From positions 1-55,861 of the forward strand of contig JWZX01002659.1 of the NCBI GenBank assembly GCA_001275005.1: a DNA stretch of 55,861 nucleotides, written 5' to 3'. A model generated the notes under the pieces. That model did not search any database. It was not told the DNA's origin and was given only the letters and a program-made list of their open reading frames with translations. The translations under genes and the position numbers were made by a program. Below, one piece after another: positions 1-9,604 of this stretch. Source of the DNA: Chrysochromulina tobinii (taxonomy: Eukaryota > Haptophyta > Prymnesiales > Chrysochromulinaceae). Position 1 is the stretch's first letter; every line of letters begins with the position of its first letter.

Positions 1-1551
1 CAGGTCGAGCTGGGCGCGTTCGCGCGAGACAATTAAGTTATCGACCAGGCGGCGATAGCGACGACAGACGCATAGAAGAAGCAGAAATGACGTCAGAAAT
101 GCTGTCGTCAGGAATGGTATCAGAGGAGAGACTGGGGGCAGCCCTGGAGGCCCTAGTGGCCCTGGTGGCACTCGCGGCGAGTGCGAAGGCCGCGATGGAG
201 GGGATGGAGGTGGCGGCATGAGACGAGCTGCAAAGCAGGCTCCTGCGTCTCCACTTTTATTGAGTGTGTTCGAGCCGAATGATGCCTCGCCGCTGAAAGT
301 GCCTGACACGAGAAAACCATCAACGCCATCGCGGCCGTCCACAAGGGCGATGCCATAACCTGAGTCCCTCAGCTTGCCACCCGCCTGGATGGCCCAGTCG
401 ATGGCACCCGCCGCCGTCACGTGCATCACGAACGCGTCGGAACTGCCTCGGCTTGTGAGCGACGTCGAGCCGAACGATGCCTTGCCGCTGAAGTCGCCCG
501 TCACGAGAGCACCTCCGCTGCGGCCATCGTACGCGACGCCGGAGCCTCTAGTGTCGGCCGAGCCGCCCGCCTGGACGGCCCAGTCGATGGCGCCCGCCAC
601 CGTCACGTGCATCACGAAAATGTCGGCACTCGTGTCTCCGCGTGTGAGCACTGTCGAGCCAAACGATGCCTCGCCATAGAAGTAGCCAGTCACGAGAGCA
701 CCGCCGCCGCCATCATTCGCGATGCTTCGTGCATACGTCCAGTCCGTGCCGCCCGCCTGGACGGCCCAGTCGATGGCGCCCGCCTTCGTCACGTGCATCA
801 CGAATGCGTCGTCAACGCTTCGGCTTGTGAGCGACGTCGAGCCGAACGAGGCCTCGCCGCTAAAGTAGCCAGTCACGAGAGCACCGCCGCCGCCATCATT
901 CGCGATGCCGCGTGCATACGTCCTGTCCGTGCCGCCCGCCTGGGCGGCCCAGTCGATGGAGCCCGACGCCGTCAGGCGCATCACGAACGCGTCGTAAATG
1001 CCTCGGCTTGTGAGCGACGTCGAGCCGAACGAGGCCTCGCCGCTAAAGTCGCCCGTCACAAGAGCACCTCCACTGCCGCCATCGTATGCGACGCTTGAGC
1101 CTCTAGTGTCGAACGTGCCGCCCGCCTGGACAGCCCAGTCGATGGCACCCGACGCTGTCACGTGCATCACGAACGCATCGACACTGCCTCGGCTTGTGAG
1201 CGACGTCGAGCCGAACGATGCCTTGCCGCTGAAGTCGCCCGTTACGAGAGCACCTCCACTGCCGCCATCATACGCAACGTCGAAGCCTCTAGTGTCGGCC
1301 GTGCCGCCCGCCTGGACGGCCCAGTCGACGACGCCCGCCGCCGTCACGTGCATTACAAAAGCGTCGGCACTCGTGTCTCCGTCTCCGCTTGTGAGCACTG
1401 TCGAGCCAAACGATGCCACGCCATAGAAGAAGCCCGTCACAAGAGCACCGCCGCCGCCATCATTCGCGATGCCGCGGCCATACGTCGTGGCCTTGCCACC
1501 CGCCTGGACGGCCCAGTCTGGGTGGCTAATCGGGGTTCCCGACATAATCAT
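1..1551 (-). CDS. Single-propeller SBBP-type repeat membrane protein, truncated by window edge
   Basis: The frame reads from ATG at 1551 leftward to base 1 with no stop, giving 517 codons, so the C-terminus lies outside the window. Seven tandem repeats of about 60 residues each start W-A-V-Q-A-G-G and carry G-I-A-N-D-G, A-S-F-G-S-T and D-A-F-V-M-H-V motifs. This matches the SBBP beta-propeller style, and seven units suggest one complete seven-bladed propeller. A Pro-rich hinge follows, then one hydrophobic helix ending in L-L-L-L-C-V-C-R-R and a basic stretch where the window stops. The paralogue at 10916-14728 has two propellers and the same hinge and helix, so this is probably an extracellular binding or adhesion head on a single-pass stem. 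No signal peptide is visible; an upstream exon may be missing. The frame stays open upstream of 1551 back to a stop near 1700, so the start is uncertain. Ligand unknown. Confidence 0.72.
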   Translation of the reverse strand, partial: MIMSGTPISHPDWAVQAGGKATTYGRGIANDGGGGALVTGFFYGVASFGSTVLTSGDGDTSADAFVMHVTAAGVVDWAVQAGGTADTRGFDVAYDGGSGGALVTGDFSGKASFGSTSLTSRGSVDAFVMHVTASGAIDWAVQAGGTFDTRGSSVAYDGGSGGALVTGDFSGEASFGSTSLTSRGIYDAFVMRLTASGSIDWAAQAGGTDRTYARGIANDGGGGALVTGYFSGEASFGSTSLTSRSVDDAFVMHVTKAGAIDWAVQAGGTDWTYARSIANDGGGGALVTGYFYGEASFGSTVLTRGDTSADIFVMHVTVAGAIDWAVQAGGSADTRGSGVAYDGRSGGALVTGDFSGKASFGSTSLTSRGSSDAFVMHVTAAGAIDWAIQAGGKLRDSGYGIALVDGRDGVDGFLVSGTFSGEASFGSNTLNKSGDAGACFAARLMPPPPSPPSRPSHSPRVPPGPLGPPGLPPVSPLIPFLTTAFLTSFLLLLCVCRRYRRLVDNLIVSRERAQLDL

Positions 1552-2332
1552 AGTTCCCTGCTGGGCGTAGTGCAAGATCGTCAACTTGCATACGCGGCGG
1601 TCTTCGGGTTTTGCGAAAGTGCGTGTGAGTGAACGAGGAAGCCTGTGCTTGTGCAGTTTGTTATCAGGCGAACCACAGGCGAGCTTCACTGTGAGTCTTC
1701 ATTTGCATGCATGTTTGATGCGGAGACGAAGCCTTTTTTATAATCTTTGATGCGCGTAGTTCGAATTGCACCACCACCAGAGGACGGACAGGCGAAATGG
1801 AGTAAACTTCGGAAAACGATGAGGGACACGTCACACCGACGAAGTCACGAGGAGTTACTTAATCCTCCACCAACTTGATTTGTTGATAATTGTGCCTCTT
1901 GCCACACCCCACTTTTCTGCTTCGGCACGGCCGGCCACCCGGCCCAGCCTGTCTCGGGGAGCCGGACTGCCGGAGAGCAGCGTTCACACCCATCCCCCGT
2001 CAAGTCATAACGGGTTCGTCAACACTGTGTAGTCTGTAGGGTCCCCACACTGAAACTTGCGCTTGAGTGTGAGAGCGGTCTTATATTCGATTGCGATTCA
2101 CGGCTCGACACGCGTAACTCGTGGCGCCGCACGGCGTGAGGTCCCCTGCGTCCCATGCAGCTTGGAGCTTTGCTGGACGAGTTTGGCGACTCACAGCCCA
2201 TGCGTCACAACCACACGCACAGGGCTCAGGGGTCCCACGCACACAACTCGTCACCGCCACCCTCCGCACACTGCGCAGCACAACCACACTCTGAGAGACT
2301 CTTCCGCTTTTCACCCGGCTTGTATACCTTGC
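1552..2332. other. Intergenic region, no gene seen
   Basis: This is the upstream side of the leftward propeller gene and the downstream side of the PAP2 phosphatase. Only short, non-homologous frames occur and base composition is lower in GC than the flanking genes. I see no RNA gene. Confidence 0.5.
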
Positions 2333-3058
2333 TCATTCGACGGGTGCACCGCCTCTAGTCCGTCGTCGCTCCGATCCAGGCCATGTCGCCATCTTGCGTC
2401 CGATGAAGAGCGCCGAGCCGAGAACGTAAATCGCATACACCACCCTGAGCGCGGCGGGCCGTGGGATGCGCGGGGCGAGTTCTGCCCCGGCGGCCATCCA
2501 GGCGCACGCCGTCGTTGCACCCAGCGTGCTGCCAACTATAACCTGCGCCCATGTATGGTATCCTGCTGCCACTCGGAGCAACGCAATCACGGCAGCAGAG
2601 AGCAGCAGCCAAAATGTGGCCAGTGGTGCACGCAGATGCACAGCCCAGCCAACGGCAGCAAATGTACCCACGAGCGCATGCGACGATGGCATGCCCGGAT
2701 CCGTAAACGGCGAGCCTGCAGGTCGTTGCTGCCCGATCAGTCTCTTGAGAGCTGCTGTGCCGAACGATGCAACGATGGATCCTATCACGATGTATGGGCT
2801 GACCAGATCGCGCCGCGTGATGACGGCGGTCGTCTGGGCGGCGACGACAAGCCACTTTGTGGCTGCATTCAGGGCAAACACCGGCGCAGGCACGTGTTGA
2901 GATTGTGTCTCATCTCCAACCGACGATTGCGTCGGTGCGGAAAAGCGTGTGGCGCCGGGTGCTCCTATCAGCGGTGGAGTAGGCGCGCAGATTCTCGTCG
3001 TGATGGGCACGAAGGCCGCCGAGGTTAGGCCGACAATCCAGATTGCCACGAGGGCCAT
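2333..3058 (-). CDS. PAP2-superfamily lipid phosphate phosphatase, probably plastid-targeted
   Basis: This 241-residue protein belongs to the PAP2/lipid phosphate phosphatase superfamily, which dephosphorylates phosphatidate or prenyl/dolichyl diphosphates in membranes. All three signature motifs are visible: K-R-L-I-G-Q-Q-R-P at 105-113, P-S-S-H at 124-127 and R-x5-H at 162-168. The last motif is followed by T-W-A-Q, where many family members have Asp; Gln there is, as I recall, usual in plant plastid LPP-gamma/epsilon types. Several hydrophobic helices surround the motifs. The frame extends upstream only to a TTG codon, so I chose the ATG at 3058, whose product begins with a hydrophobic signal ending T-S-A-A-F-V-P. 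That resembles the signal-peptide/transit-peptide junction (an ASAFAP-like motif with Phe) of proteins imported into secondary red plastids. Likely role: plastid phosphatidate phosphatase in galactolipid supply; substrate inferred only. Confidence 0.82.
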   Translation of the reverse strand: MALVAIWIVGLTSAAFVPITTRICAPTPPLIGAPGATRFSAPTQSSVGDETQSQHVPAPVFALNAATKWLVVAAQTTAVITRRDLVSPYIVIGSIVASFGTAALKRLIGQQRPAGSPFTDPGMPSSHALVGTFAAVGWAVHLRAPLATFWLLLSAAVIALLRVAAGYHTWAQVIVGSTLGATTACAWMAAGAELAPRIPRPAALRVVYAIYVLGSALFIGRKMATWPGSERRRTRGGAPVE

Positions 3059-3585
3059 CTGCCACACGAGAGCTTTCTGGTCGACGGGACTCCCTCCAAC
3101 ATCAGTCCTCCCGAATCTGCCGAGCGTGAAACAGGTGTGGGGAAGGTCCCGATGTCGTTTTGATGACAGGGCACGCCGCAAGCGGCCGAGAAGTTAAACG
3201 GGGTGCGCCCAAGCAGACGGGGGTGCGCCAAAGCGCCAGATACCCAGAAGATGTGGCAGCGGGGGTGAGGCTGGATCTGGCAGGGGGCGCTGGGTGTGGG
3301 AGGTCGAGGTGCGTGGCCATGGGGTCGGCACGGCGAGATCGTGCGCCATGATGAGCGGGGGCCCATACTAGAACAGCAGCAGCACGCGATAGTGGCTCCC
3401 GGTGCGTGGGGCACCCGAAGAGAGTCAACCCGACCATGCTGAGTTGTTGAGCTCGCGTGTGCTTCGAGCTGAGAGTGCATTCTGCGCACGTTCGTGGACG
3501 AATCGTACTTACGTCTTACCATGTTAACGGATGAGCTCCCAAATTAGCGAGGTGTGAAATTGAGGTGTGAGATCTCCCCCGAGTG
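3059..3585. promoter_or_regulatory. Shared divergent upstream region of the phosphatase and SufE genes
   Basis: About 527 bp separate two start codons that point away from each other, so both promoters must lie here. I see no credible coding sequence or clear TATA element. Confidence 0.4.
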
Positions 3586-4630
3586 ATGCTGCTGCAGACC
3601 TTCTTGCTCGCGGCGAGCTTCACTGTGCATCCGCAAGTGATTCCACTCCCGTCCACGTCCTTCGCTGCCGCATCGCGCCGTACGTCAGCCGCGTGTGTCG
3701 CTGCGGCTCAAGGAGACCTTTCGTCGCTCGGCCTGACGCCATACCTGGAGAAGACTGTCAAGGCGCTGAAGATGGTGCCAGACCAAAAGCTGCGATATCA
3801 GCAACTGGTGAGCGTGACGCGCGCTTTTGTGCGGCACACCCATCATGTATGCATCAGCCCCACGGCCACTCGCTCACATCCGCTCACGTGCGCGCGCCGC
3901 GCCGCAGCTCTTCCTTGCCAAGAAGCTGCCGCCGATGGATAAGGCACTAATGGTCGAGACGAACAAGGTTCCGGGCTGCCTCTCGACGGTGCACGTGCAC
4001 GCGACACTCGACGCTGAGGGCAAGGTGCGCTTCGTGGGCGAGTCTGACGCACAGCTCACCAAGGGTCTGGTGGCGCTTCTCGTGATGGGTCTCGATGGGT
4101 GTACCAGCGATCAGATCCAACGAGTGCAGCCCGAGTTCATCAAATTCTCGGGCCTGGAGCAGTCGCTCACGCCGGGGCGCAACAACGGCTTCCTCAACAT
4201 GCTGAGCATGATGAAACGCAAGGCGGCCGCTCTGTCCACCTCGAGCACGCCGCCGCCGCCGCCACCACCACCACCGTCGCCATCGCCACCGCCGGCTTCA
4301 GCGGCGGGCGCATCGCGTAGCGGCGCGCCGACGATGCAAGCTGGTGGCTCAGGCTTGGGCCCGGTCGGCACGCGCATCGAGGAGAGCTTGCGTGCCGCCT
4401 TCAACCCGAGCTTCCTGCAACTGGAGGACGAGTCGAGTCAGCATGCGGGCCATGCGGGAGCGCGTGGTCTCGGAGGGGAGAGCCACTTTGCGCTGCGCAT
4501 CGAGAGCCCGGCGTTCGAGGGGATGCGCAGCCTGAAGCGGCACCAGGCCGTGTACGCCGCCCTCAGCGAGGAGATGAAGCTCATCCACGCCCTCTCCATC
4601 AAGGCTGTCACGCCCGATGAAGCGGCTTAG
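3586..4630 (+). CDS. SUFE: SufE-BolA fusion, Fe-S cluster assembly activator (2 exons)
   Basis: Two exons, 3586-3807 and 3908-4630, are joined by a GTGAGC...CGCAG intron that shifts the frame; together they encode 314 residues. SufE accepts persulfide sulfur from the cysteine desulfurase SufS and stimulates plastid Fe-S cluster assembly. The SufE core runs from about residue 54 to 185; the sulfur-accepting cysteine is Cys98 in V-P-G-C-L-S-T-V. A Pro-rich linker follows. The C-terminus (about 225-310) is a BolA domain with H-F-A-L-R-I, F-E-G-M, R-H-Q-A-V-Y and I-H-A-L-S-I-K-A motifs. SufE-BolA fusions are known from plastid SUFE1 of plants. The hydrophobic start M-L-L-Q-T-F-L-L-A-A fits the signal part of a bipartite plastid presequence. 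The first in-frame ATG is at 3586; a GTG precedes it. BolA proteins often pair with monothiol glutaredoxins, but no glutaredoxin gene is nearby. Confidence 0.93.
3808..3907 (+). other. Intron of the SufE-BolA gene
   Basis: This 100-nt intron has a GTGAGC donor and a CCGCAG acceptor in phase 0. Joining its flanks restores the conserved SufE stretch Y-Q-Q-L-L-F-L-A-K-K-L-P. Unlike other introns here, it shows no duplication of flanking exon sequence. Confidence 0.9.
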
Positions 4631-5202
4631 CTTAGAGAGCGGCGGCTCAGCGGAGCGCGCATGCCCGTCGCTGGGTGTGCGCAACCACCACATTTGCAGC
4701 AACGTACCCTGGAGCGGAGCGCCGAGAGCGTGTTGTCTGTTGAGTAACCCTCCCTCCAAAACTCGCCTGCCTCGAGGTAGATTCCAGATATAGAAATAGA
4801 TGTGTGTGGAGTCCTTGCGCGCCGGCGAGCAGGTGCGGAGGTGGACCGTCGACGCGCGGGCCGGCGCGAGACCCGGTGATTCACGTTTTAGGACGTATAT
4901 ATATACGAGGTCGCGCACGACTTGCCTTGTGGCTTGGCTTGGCTTGAAGTTCGCGATAACTTGCCGGTTTACAGCCGGGATAGAGACGGCCTGAGCGCGG
5001 GCGATAGCCGCGATACGTCTCGGAACCAGCCGAGCGCGATCAGCGTTGTACGTCTCGCTCGTCTTTTATATTTGCGAACGTAACCGGAATACTATTACTA
5101 CATCTACAACTCTAAACGTATCTGAGCGCCGGGCGCGGGGACTATCGACTATCCCACAAGCCACTGACAAGCCACACGACAGATCTGCCCCGTTCCGAGT
5201 CG
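4631..5202. other. Convergent intergenic region
   Basis: This lies between the ends of the SufE-BolA gene (+) and the TIG-kelch gene (-), so it should hold both 3' UTRs and poly(A) sites. Only short unsupported frames occur. Confidence 0.45.
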
Positions 5203-8200
5203 TCAGCGCAGCGTGGCAGCTCGGCACGAGTAGCTCTGGACGGGCGAGCCTTCCGAGCCGAGGATGAGCGAGCACGAGGAGTTCAGGCCCGCGTCGGCCG
5301 CAAGGCGTGCGGCGAGAGGTGCACTCGTCTGCATCTCGAGGCTCACGAGATTGAGGAGCTCGATGCTCGAGCTTGCGCCGCCCGCGGCTGGTAGACCCCC
5401 AAAGATGAGCAGATCCGTGCCGAAGAGCGTGGCGGTGTGGGCGAAGCGCGCCGTGGCGGGCGTGTTGCCCGTCGTGTGCAGCTGCCACCACACGGGCGGC
5501 GCATGCGAGAGGTCGAGAAGGTGAGCGTCCGCCAACGCCCCTTGCTCATCGTAACCGCCGTACACGAGCAGCCGCTGGCCATCGGGCGTGACGGTTGCAG
5601 TGTGGCTTGCCCGCGGGCGCGGCGGCGATCCGCTCACGACGAGCCGTTGCCAACTCCACGTGGCGTTCACACGCTGGAGCAGGTGGACGTCGTTGAGGAA
5701 GATGCTGTGCCCTTCCTGCGTGGTCGTGTTCCACAGCCAGCTCGCCCCAAACATAACGAGCAGCGCCACGTCACCGTCCTCCTCGGGCTGTGCGGCCACT
5801 CCCGCCTCCGCCTCCACCGCCGCCGCCTCGGCCGTGCTCTGGCCCTCAACGGCGCCGTGACGGGCGCCCTCTGCATCGGCCTCAAAGCGCCCGTCGGCCT
5901 CGGCGCCGTCGCCTCCGACGCCGAGCAGGTGCGGGCTCACGCGCGTCATCGAATGCCCGCGACGCGGCAGGGGCGCCACACCATCGAACACGGGGCGTTC
6001 CCACCTGAGGGAGTGCACTCAGCATACAATCAGTGCTCATCAAGGGAGATCGATGATCGAACCAAGGGAGTGCACTCAGCATGCAATCAGTGCTCATCAA
6101 GGGAGATCGATGATCGAACCGAGGGAGTGCACTCAGCATGCAATCAGTGCTCATCGAACACGGGGCGCTCCCACCTGCCGCGTGTCTCCCGGAGGCGCGC
6201 CGCCGCCTCCACCCCCTGCGCGTCCGCCGCCACGTCACCATCTGAGAGAGGTGTGGGCAGCTCCAGCTCACTAAGCCGTGGTCCGCAGTCCGAGCAGTCG
6301 GTGCCTCGGGAGCACTTCGAGTACTCTGAGCCCGGCCCGCCGTCGTCGCACGCGCCGTCGGACGCCCACGGGGACGCGCCGTCGGAGGCGCTGATGCACG
6401 AGTCGAGGCACGCTACCTGATGAAGGAGGCAATCAGAGTCGAGGCACGTCACCTGATGGAGGAGGCAATCAGAGTCGAGGCACGCTACCTGATGAAGGAG
6501 GCAATCAGAGTCGAGGCACGCTACCTGCGGCTGCGCTCGCTCCAGCCGCAGCAGCTGCAGATCATTGAGGAATTCACTGCACGGCAGAGCCTGCTTGCAA
6601 GCGCGCTGCCGCCAGCCTCCAAAGACGACAAGGGAGGAGGGGCTCACGGCTGCGGCCGTGTGTCCAGCACGCGCCGCTAGGCGCATGCCAACGCCTCCGG
6701 CCACGCCGAGCCCTGGCTCGAGTCGGAGCCACGCGTGACTCGCGGGCTCGAAGACGTACCTGATGGAGGAGGCAATCAGAGGCGCTCGGATGGCATTCAG
6801 AGACACTAAGGAGGCCATCAGGGAGGCCATCAGAGAGGCCATCAGAGAGGCCATCAGAGGTCAGCAGAGGTCATCAGACTTACGCATCGCTGAGCTCCTC
6901 TCGCCTCTGCACGTGGACATCGGAGCCAAGGTGCTGCGCTTCGTCAACATAGTCGAGGTCGTCGCGGATCGGGCGGATCGCATCTCCCTGCGCCACGTGC
7001 GAGAAGCTCATCTCCTCATCGAGATGAAACGTCGTCTTGGGCGCCTCCGTGACCCATACCGGATCCTCCTGCCAGCGCTCGCCGAGCTCGCCCCCATCCG
7101 CTGGCTCACTGCCGAGCTCCGGCGGCACCCCCTCGACTGCATCGAAGCCTCTCCACATCGTCGCTGCAGGGTCCATGGCGGACGGCATCGTCACGTCGCC
7201 CGCCGTGCTGCGCGCGCGGGGCGTGAGCGGCACCGTCGTCGTCTGCGCGCCGCGCACGCGGAAGCGTTCGCCCAACTGGTACTCTATGTATGACTCGGCC
7301 TCACCCCCAACTAGGACCAGACGGTCGCCTACTGCTGTGAGCGTGTGGCCGCAGCGCGCGCGTGGCGCCTCGCCGGGCGTGAGTGTGAACGTCGTGTTGG
7401 AGCCACCGAGGCTGCTGCCGCTGCCAGCGCTGAGGAGACCGGCGCCCATCTCGGCGCCCATCGGCCCAGCGGCCCTCCCCGGCGACGCAGTCGCATGCTC
7501 CAACGTGACATATCGCACCTCATTCCAAGCGAGCGAGGGCGCGCTGAGCGAGGCATAGAAGTGGCCCACTTGGTCGGCTCGTAGCTCGTGCATGTCGTTG
7601 CGAAGGACGTTCGGGACCTCATGGTCGCCCAGGTCAAGCGTTCCGTCCCGGCGGGTGCCACCGCGCCCTGAACGCGGCGTCGAGCGCCACCGCACCGAGC
7701 TCAGCGTGCGCACGTCCCCAGTACCCCCGAAGACCCACAGAGACCGACCGAGGCGCGCCACCGCGTGTTCCCTGCGCGTGGGCGGCGCGATGCCGCCCAC
7801 GAGCGGCCGGTGCCAGCTGTCGTAGTACTCAAACGAGATCTCGTCGCGCGAAAAGTCGTGCCCGTTCAGGCTGACGGTGACGTAATGGGCGCCTATGGCC
7901 GAGGTGGCGGGCGACTTGCAACGCAGGGCGCCGCCGTGAAGCACGCTCGCGGGTGTCGTCACGTGCCGAGGCTGGTGGGTGCGCAGCGGCGCGTCCGCCA
8001 GTGCCGCGCCGGTGGGCTGCAATATCCCATCGCCCGACGGCGGCGTGAGCTCATGGCTGCCGAAGCGGCACAGCGCCATGTTGGCGTCGTCGAGATCCGC
8101 GTATGGGCCAAAGCCGGCGCCGGTGACGAGGACGATATCGCCACCGGCGATCGCGCCGCGCCGCGGCTGCAGCCCTCGCACGCGTGGAGGGTCGTAGTAG

Positions 8201-8583
8201 CGATAGCTCAAGTTGCCACTCACCCAAGAGGTGCCTGCATCGCGAGTGAACCGCACTGCAACGACGTCGGCGACCGGCGTGGCTGGAGTGGTGCACTGCA
8301 GCGCTCCATTCGTCTCGATGCGTGCGGGCACCGTTATGCCCGCAAAATCACACCCCAGCATATGGTGGTGCGCAAGCGCCGCAAGCCCCGCACCAAACAG
8401 CCGCACCTCCGTTCCGCCTTCGGCGGGTCCACCTGGTGGCGCCAGCATCGAGAGTGTGAGCGACGCCGGATACAGCGACGCTAGCGCTGGCATTTGAGAC
8501 GTGCTGCCAACCGAGCATGAGCCACCGTTGGCACATGTTGCCGTCGTGAGCTGGTCAGCTCCGCGTGGGACGGGCCGCCGCAT
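5203..8583 (-). CDS. TIG/IPT and kelch-repeat protein with repeat-derived introns (4 exons)
   Basis: Proposed exons, all minus strand, are 8583-6884, 6759-6525, 6416-6175 and 6004-5203. They total 992 residues if the 108-nt segment 6524-6417 is spliced out, or 36 more if retained. An N-terminal Cys pair (C-A-N-G-G-S-C) recalls an EGF fragment. Two TIG/IPT domains follow, each ending in a Y-R-Y-Y-D or F-E-Y-Y-D strand. The rest consists of kelch blades with L-W-V-F-G-G, L-V-L-V-G-G, L-V-V-F-G-G, L-L-V-Y-G-G and L-L-I-F-G-G strands. TIG plus kelch architecture is typical of extracellular or cell-surface proteins, but no signal peptide is visible: the frame opens with GTG at 8655 and I use the first ATG at 8583. 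An upstream exon has little room, because the Mpv17 gene starts about 100 bp away. Function unknown; protein or glycan binding is inferred. Confidence 0.78.
6005..6174 (-). other. Intron 3 of the TIG-kelch gene, flanked by a 23-bp duplication
   Basis: This 170-nt intron starts GTGGGAGCG after GGCAG and ends CCCTCAG. The next exon begins with the same 23 bases as the intron, with one mismatch. The interior holds about 2.5 copies of a 57-bp unit. Splicing keeps the reading frame (phase 2), giving R-W-E-R-P-V-F-D-G. Confidence 0.82.
6417..6524 (-). repeat. Three tandem 36-bp GT...AG units, intron or coding repeat in the TIG-kelch gene
   Basis: Three 36-bp units (6524-6489, 6488-6453, 6452-6417) each begin GTAGCG or GTGACG and end CATCAG. 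Every unit boundary is therefore an AG|GT junction and each unit could itself be an intron. The exon resuming at 6416 begins with the same 17 bases as each unit. The block is in frame and would encode V-A-C-L-D-S-D-C-L-L-H-Q three times if retained. Confidence 0.85.
6760..6883 (-). other. Intron 1 of the TIG-kelch gene, minisatellite-rich
   Basis: The donor is GTAAGT and the acceptor is CCATCAG (124 nt, phase 2). The middle consists of about four copies of a 12-bp unit, CTGATGGCCTCT, which resembles the 3' end of the intron itself (CTGATTGCCTCCTCCATCAG). Splicing restores a kelch strand. Confidence 0.8.
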
Positions 8584-8762
8584 TGCGTGAGGGAGAGAGG
8601 GAGAGGAGGGAGTGTTTCCATTCTCCCCCAACACGGCGCTCGACAGATTTGACACGCCAAGTGTTACAAAAGCCTCGTCCCGCCTCCCGTCCTTGTAAAT
8701 TCATACTTGGAACCCCATCAAAGCTGATTTCGGCGGACCCCGGAGAAACCCCAAGAAGTTTC
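8584..8762. promoter_or_regulatory. Very short divergent promoter region
   Basis: The TIG-kelch start (8583, -) and the Mpv17 start (8763, +) are 179 bp apart and point away from each other. Both promoters must fit here unless one gene has a distant 5' exon. Confidence 0.4.
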
Positions 8763-9389
8763 ATGGTGTTCTCCGCCGGTCGAATGGCAAGATTGGCGTC
8801 ACAAGCGTCGCCCACGGGCTTTGCGATGGCCGTCGGCTTTACAAAGATGTCAAGCGCCGATCTGTTCGCCCAGGCTATTGAGGGACGAAATGAGGTCAAT
8901 TGGAAGCGGACGTGGGCCTTTGCTGCTTTTGGCTTGGTGGTGAATGGCTTGGTGCAGCATAACCTCTTTACCCGGTTGATGCCGCGCTTATTTCCGTCCG
9001 CACACGCCTTTGGTGGCGAGCCATTACAAGCGAAGCTGCGCAATCCCATCGGGCTCTTGCACTGTGTCTGGATGACGATCGTGTATGAGGTCACCGTCAC
9101 TCCTTTCATGATCTTCCCAGCTTTCTACTTAGTCAAGGAGTGCATCCAGGGCGACGGCGATGCGTGCCGTGCGCTACGCGCGGCTCGAAACAATGCGATG
9201 GAAGACAACATCCAGAGCATGTGCATCTTCGTGCCATGCAATCTCGTGAATTTCAGCATCGTGCCACCTCAGCTGCGGGCTCCATTCGCCACCATGGCCG
9301 GCGCCGTCTGGGCAGTTCTGCTTAGCCTCGCACGCGGTGCTGGCACGCCTCAGCGTCCTAGCCAACAGGCAGCAGCCTCCCTGTGCTAG
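8763..9389 (+). CDS. Mpv17/PMP22-family membrane protein
   Basis: The product of 208 residues fits the usual family length. Mpv17/PMP22/Sym1 proteins are small four-helix proteins of the inner mitochondrial or peroxisomal membrane, thought to form channels affecting metabolite balance. Recognisable elements are an early S-S-A-D-L-F-A-Q motif, W-K-R-T-W-A-F-A-A-F-G and the C-terminal block P-C-N-L-V-N-F-S-I-V-P-P-Q-L-R ending in V-W-A-V-L-L-S. The last corresponds to the family's W-x-x-W-P...N-F...P...R...W...S signature, although the W-x-x-W-P tryptophans are missing. The frame continues upstream without an ATG, and the first ATG is at 8763; a second at 8784 would give a basic N-terminus (M-A-R-L-A-S-Q-A-S) suited to mitochondria or plastid. 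It is transcribed divergently from the TIG-kelch gene. Confidence 0.85.
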   Translation: MVFSAGRMARLASQASPTGFAMAVGFTKMSSADLFAQAIEGRNEVNWKRTWAFAAFGLVVNGLVQHNLFTRLMPRLFPSAHAFGGEPLQAKLRNPIGLLHCVWMTIVYEVTVTPFMIFPAFYLVKECIQGDGDACRALRAARNNAMEDNIQSMCIFVPCNLVNFSIVPPQLRAPFATMAGAVWAVLLSLARGAGTPQRPSQQAAASLC

Positions 9390-9604
9390 GCCGGGGCCGA
9401 GCAACATCCTGGCATGGTCGCGTTCTTTATCATGCACATGGAGCGCTTTTGAGTACTACTCGAGGCACGTCTGGACCCAAGCCAGCGACCCAAGCCAGCC
9501 GTGGTTGGGCAGCGCCGCCTAGTTTGTGAAGATGCTGGGCACACAGCGTGCATGTGCCGAGCGAGCGCGCTGCCACCCGAGCAAGCTGTCCGTGCGAGAG
9601 GTGT
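9390..9604. other. Short intergenic region
   Basis: About 215 bp lie between the Mpv17 stop and the next tentative gene. I see nothing supported in it. Confidence 0.4.

Noticed and set aside
1..1551. Left propeller copy as simple assembly artefact of the right one
   Set aside because: Blades 1-6 differ substantially from the right gene, so it is a true paralogue, although the near-identical hinge needs long-read confirmation.
2057..3028. Long plus-strand frame of 323 codons opposite the phosphatase
   Set aside because: It is antisense to a gene with clear PAP2 motifs and has a composition rich in Arg, Cys and His, as expected of a shadow frame.
6034..6154. GGTTCGATCATCG on the minus strand considered as a tRNA B box
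   Set aside because: No A box or cloverleaf can be formed around it, and it is part of the 57-bp intron repeat.
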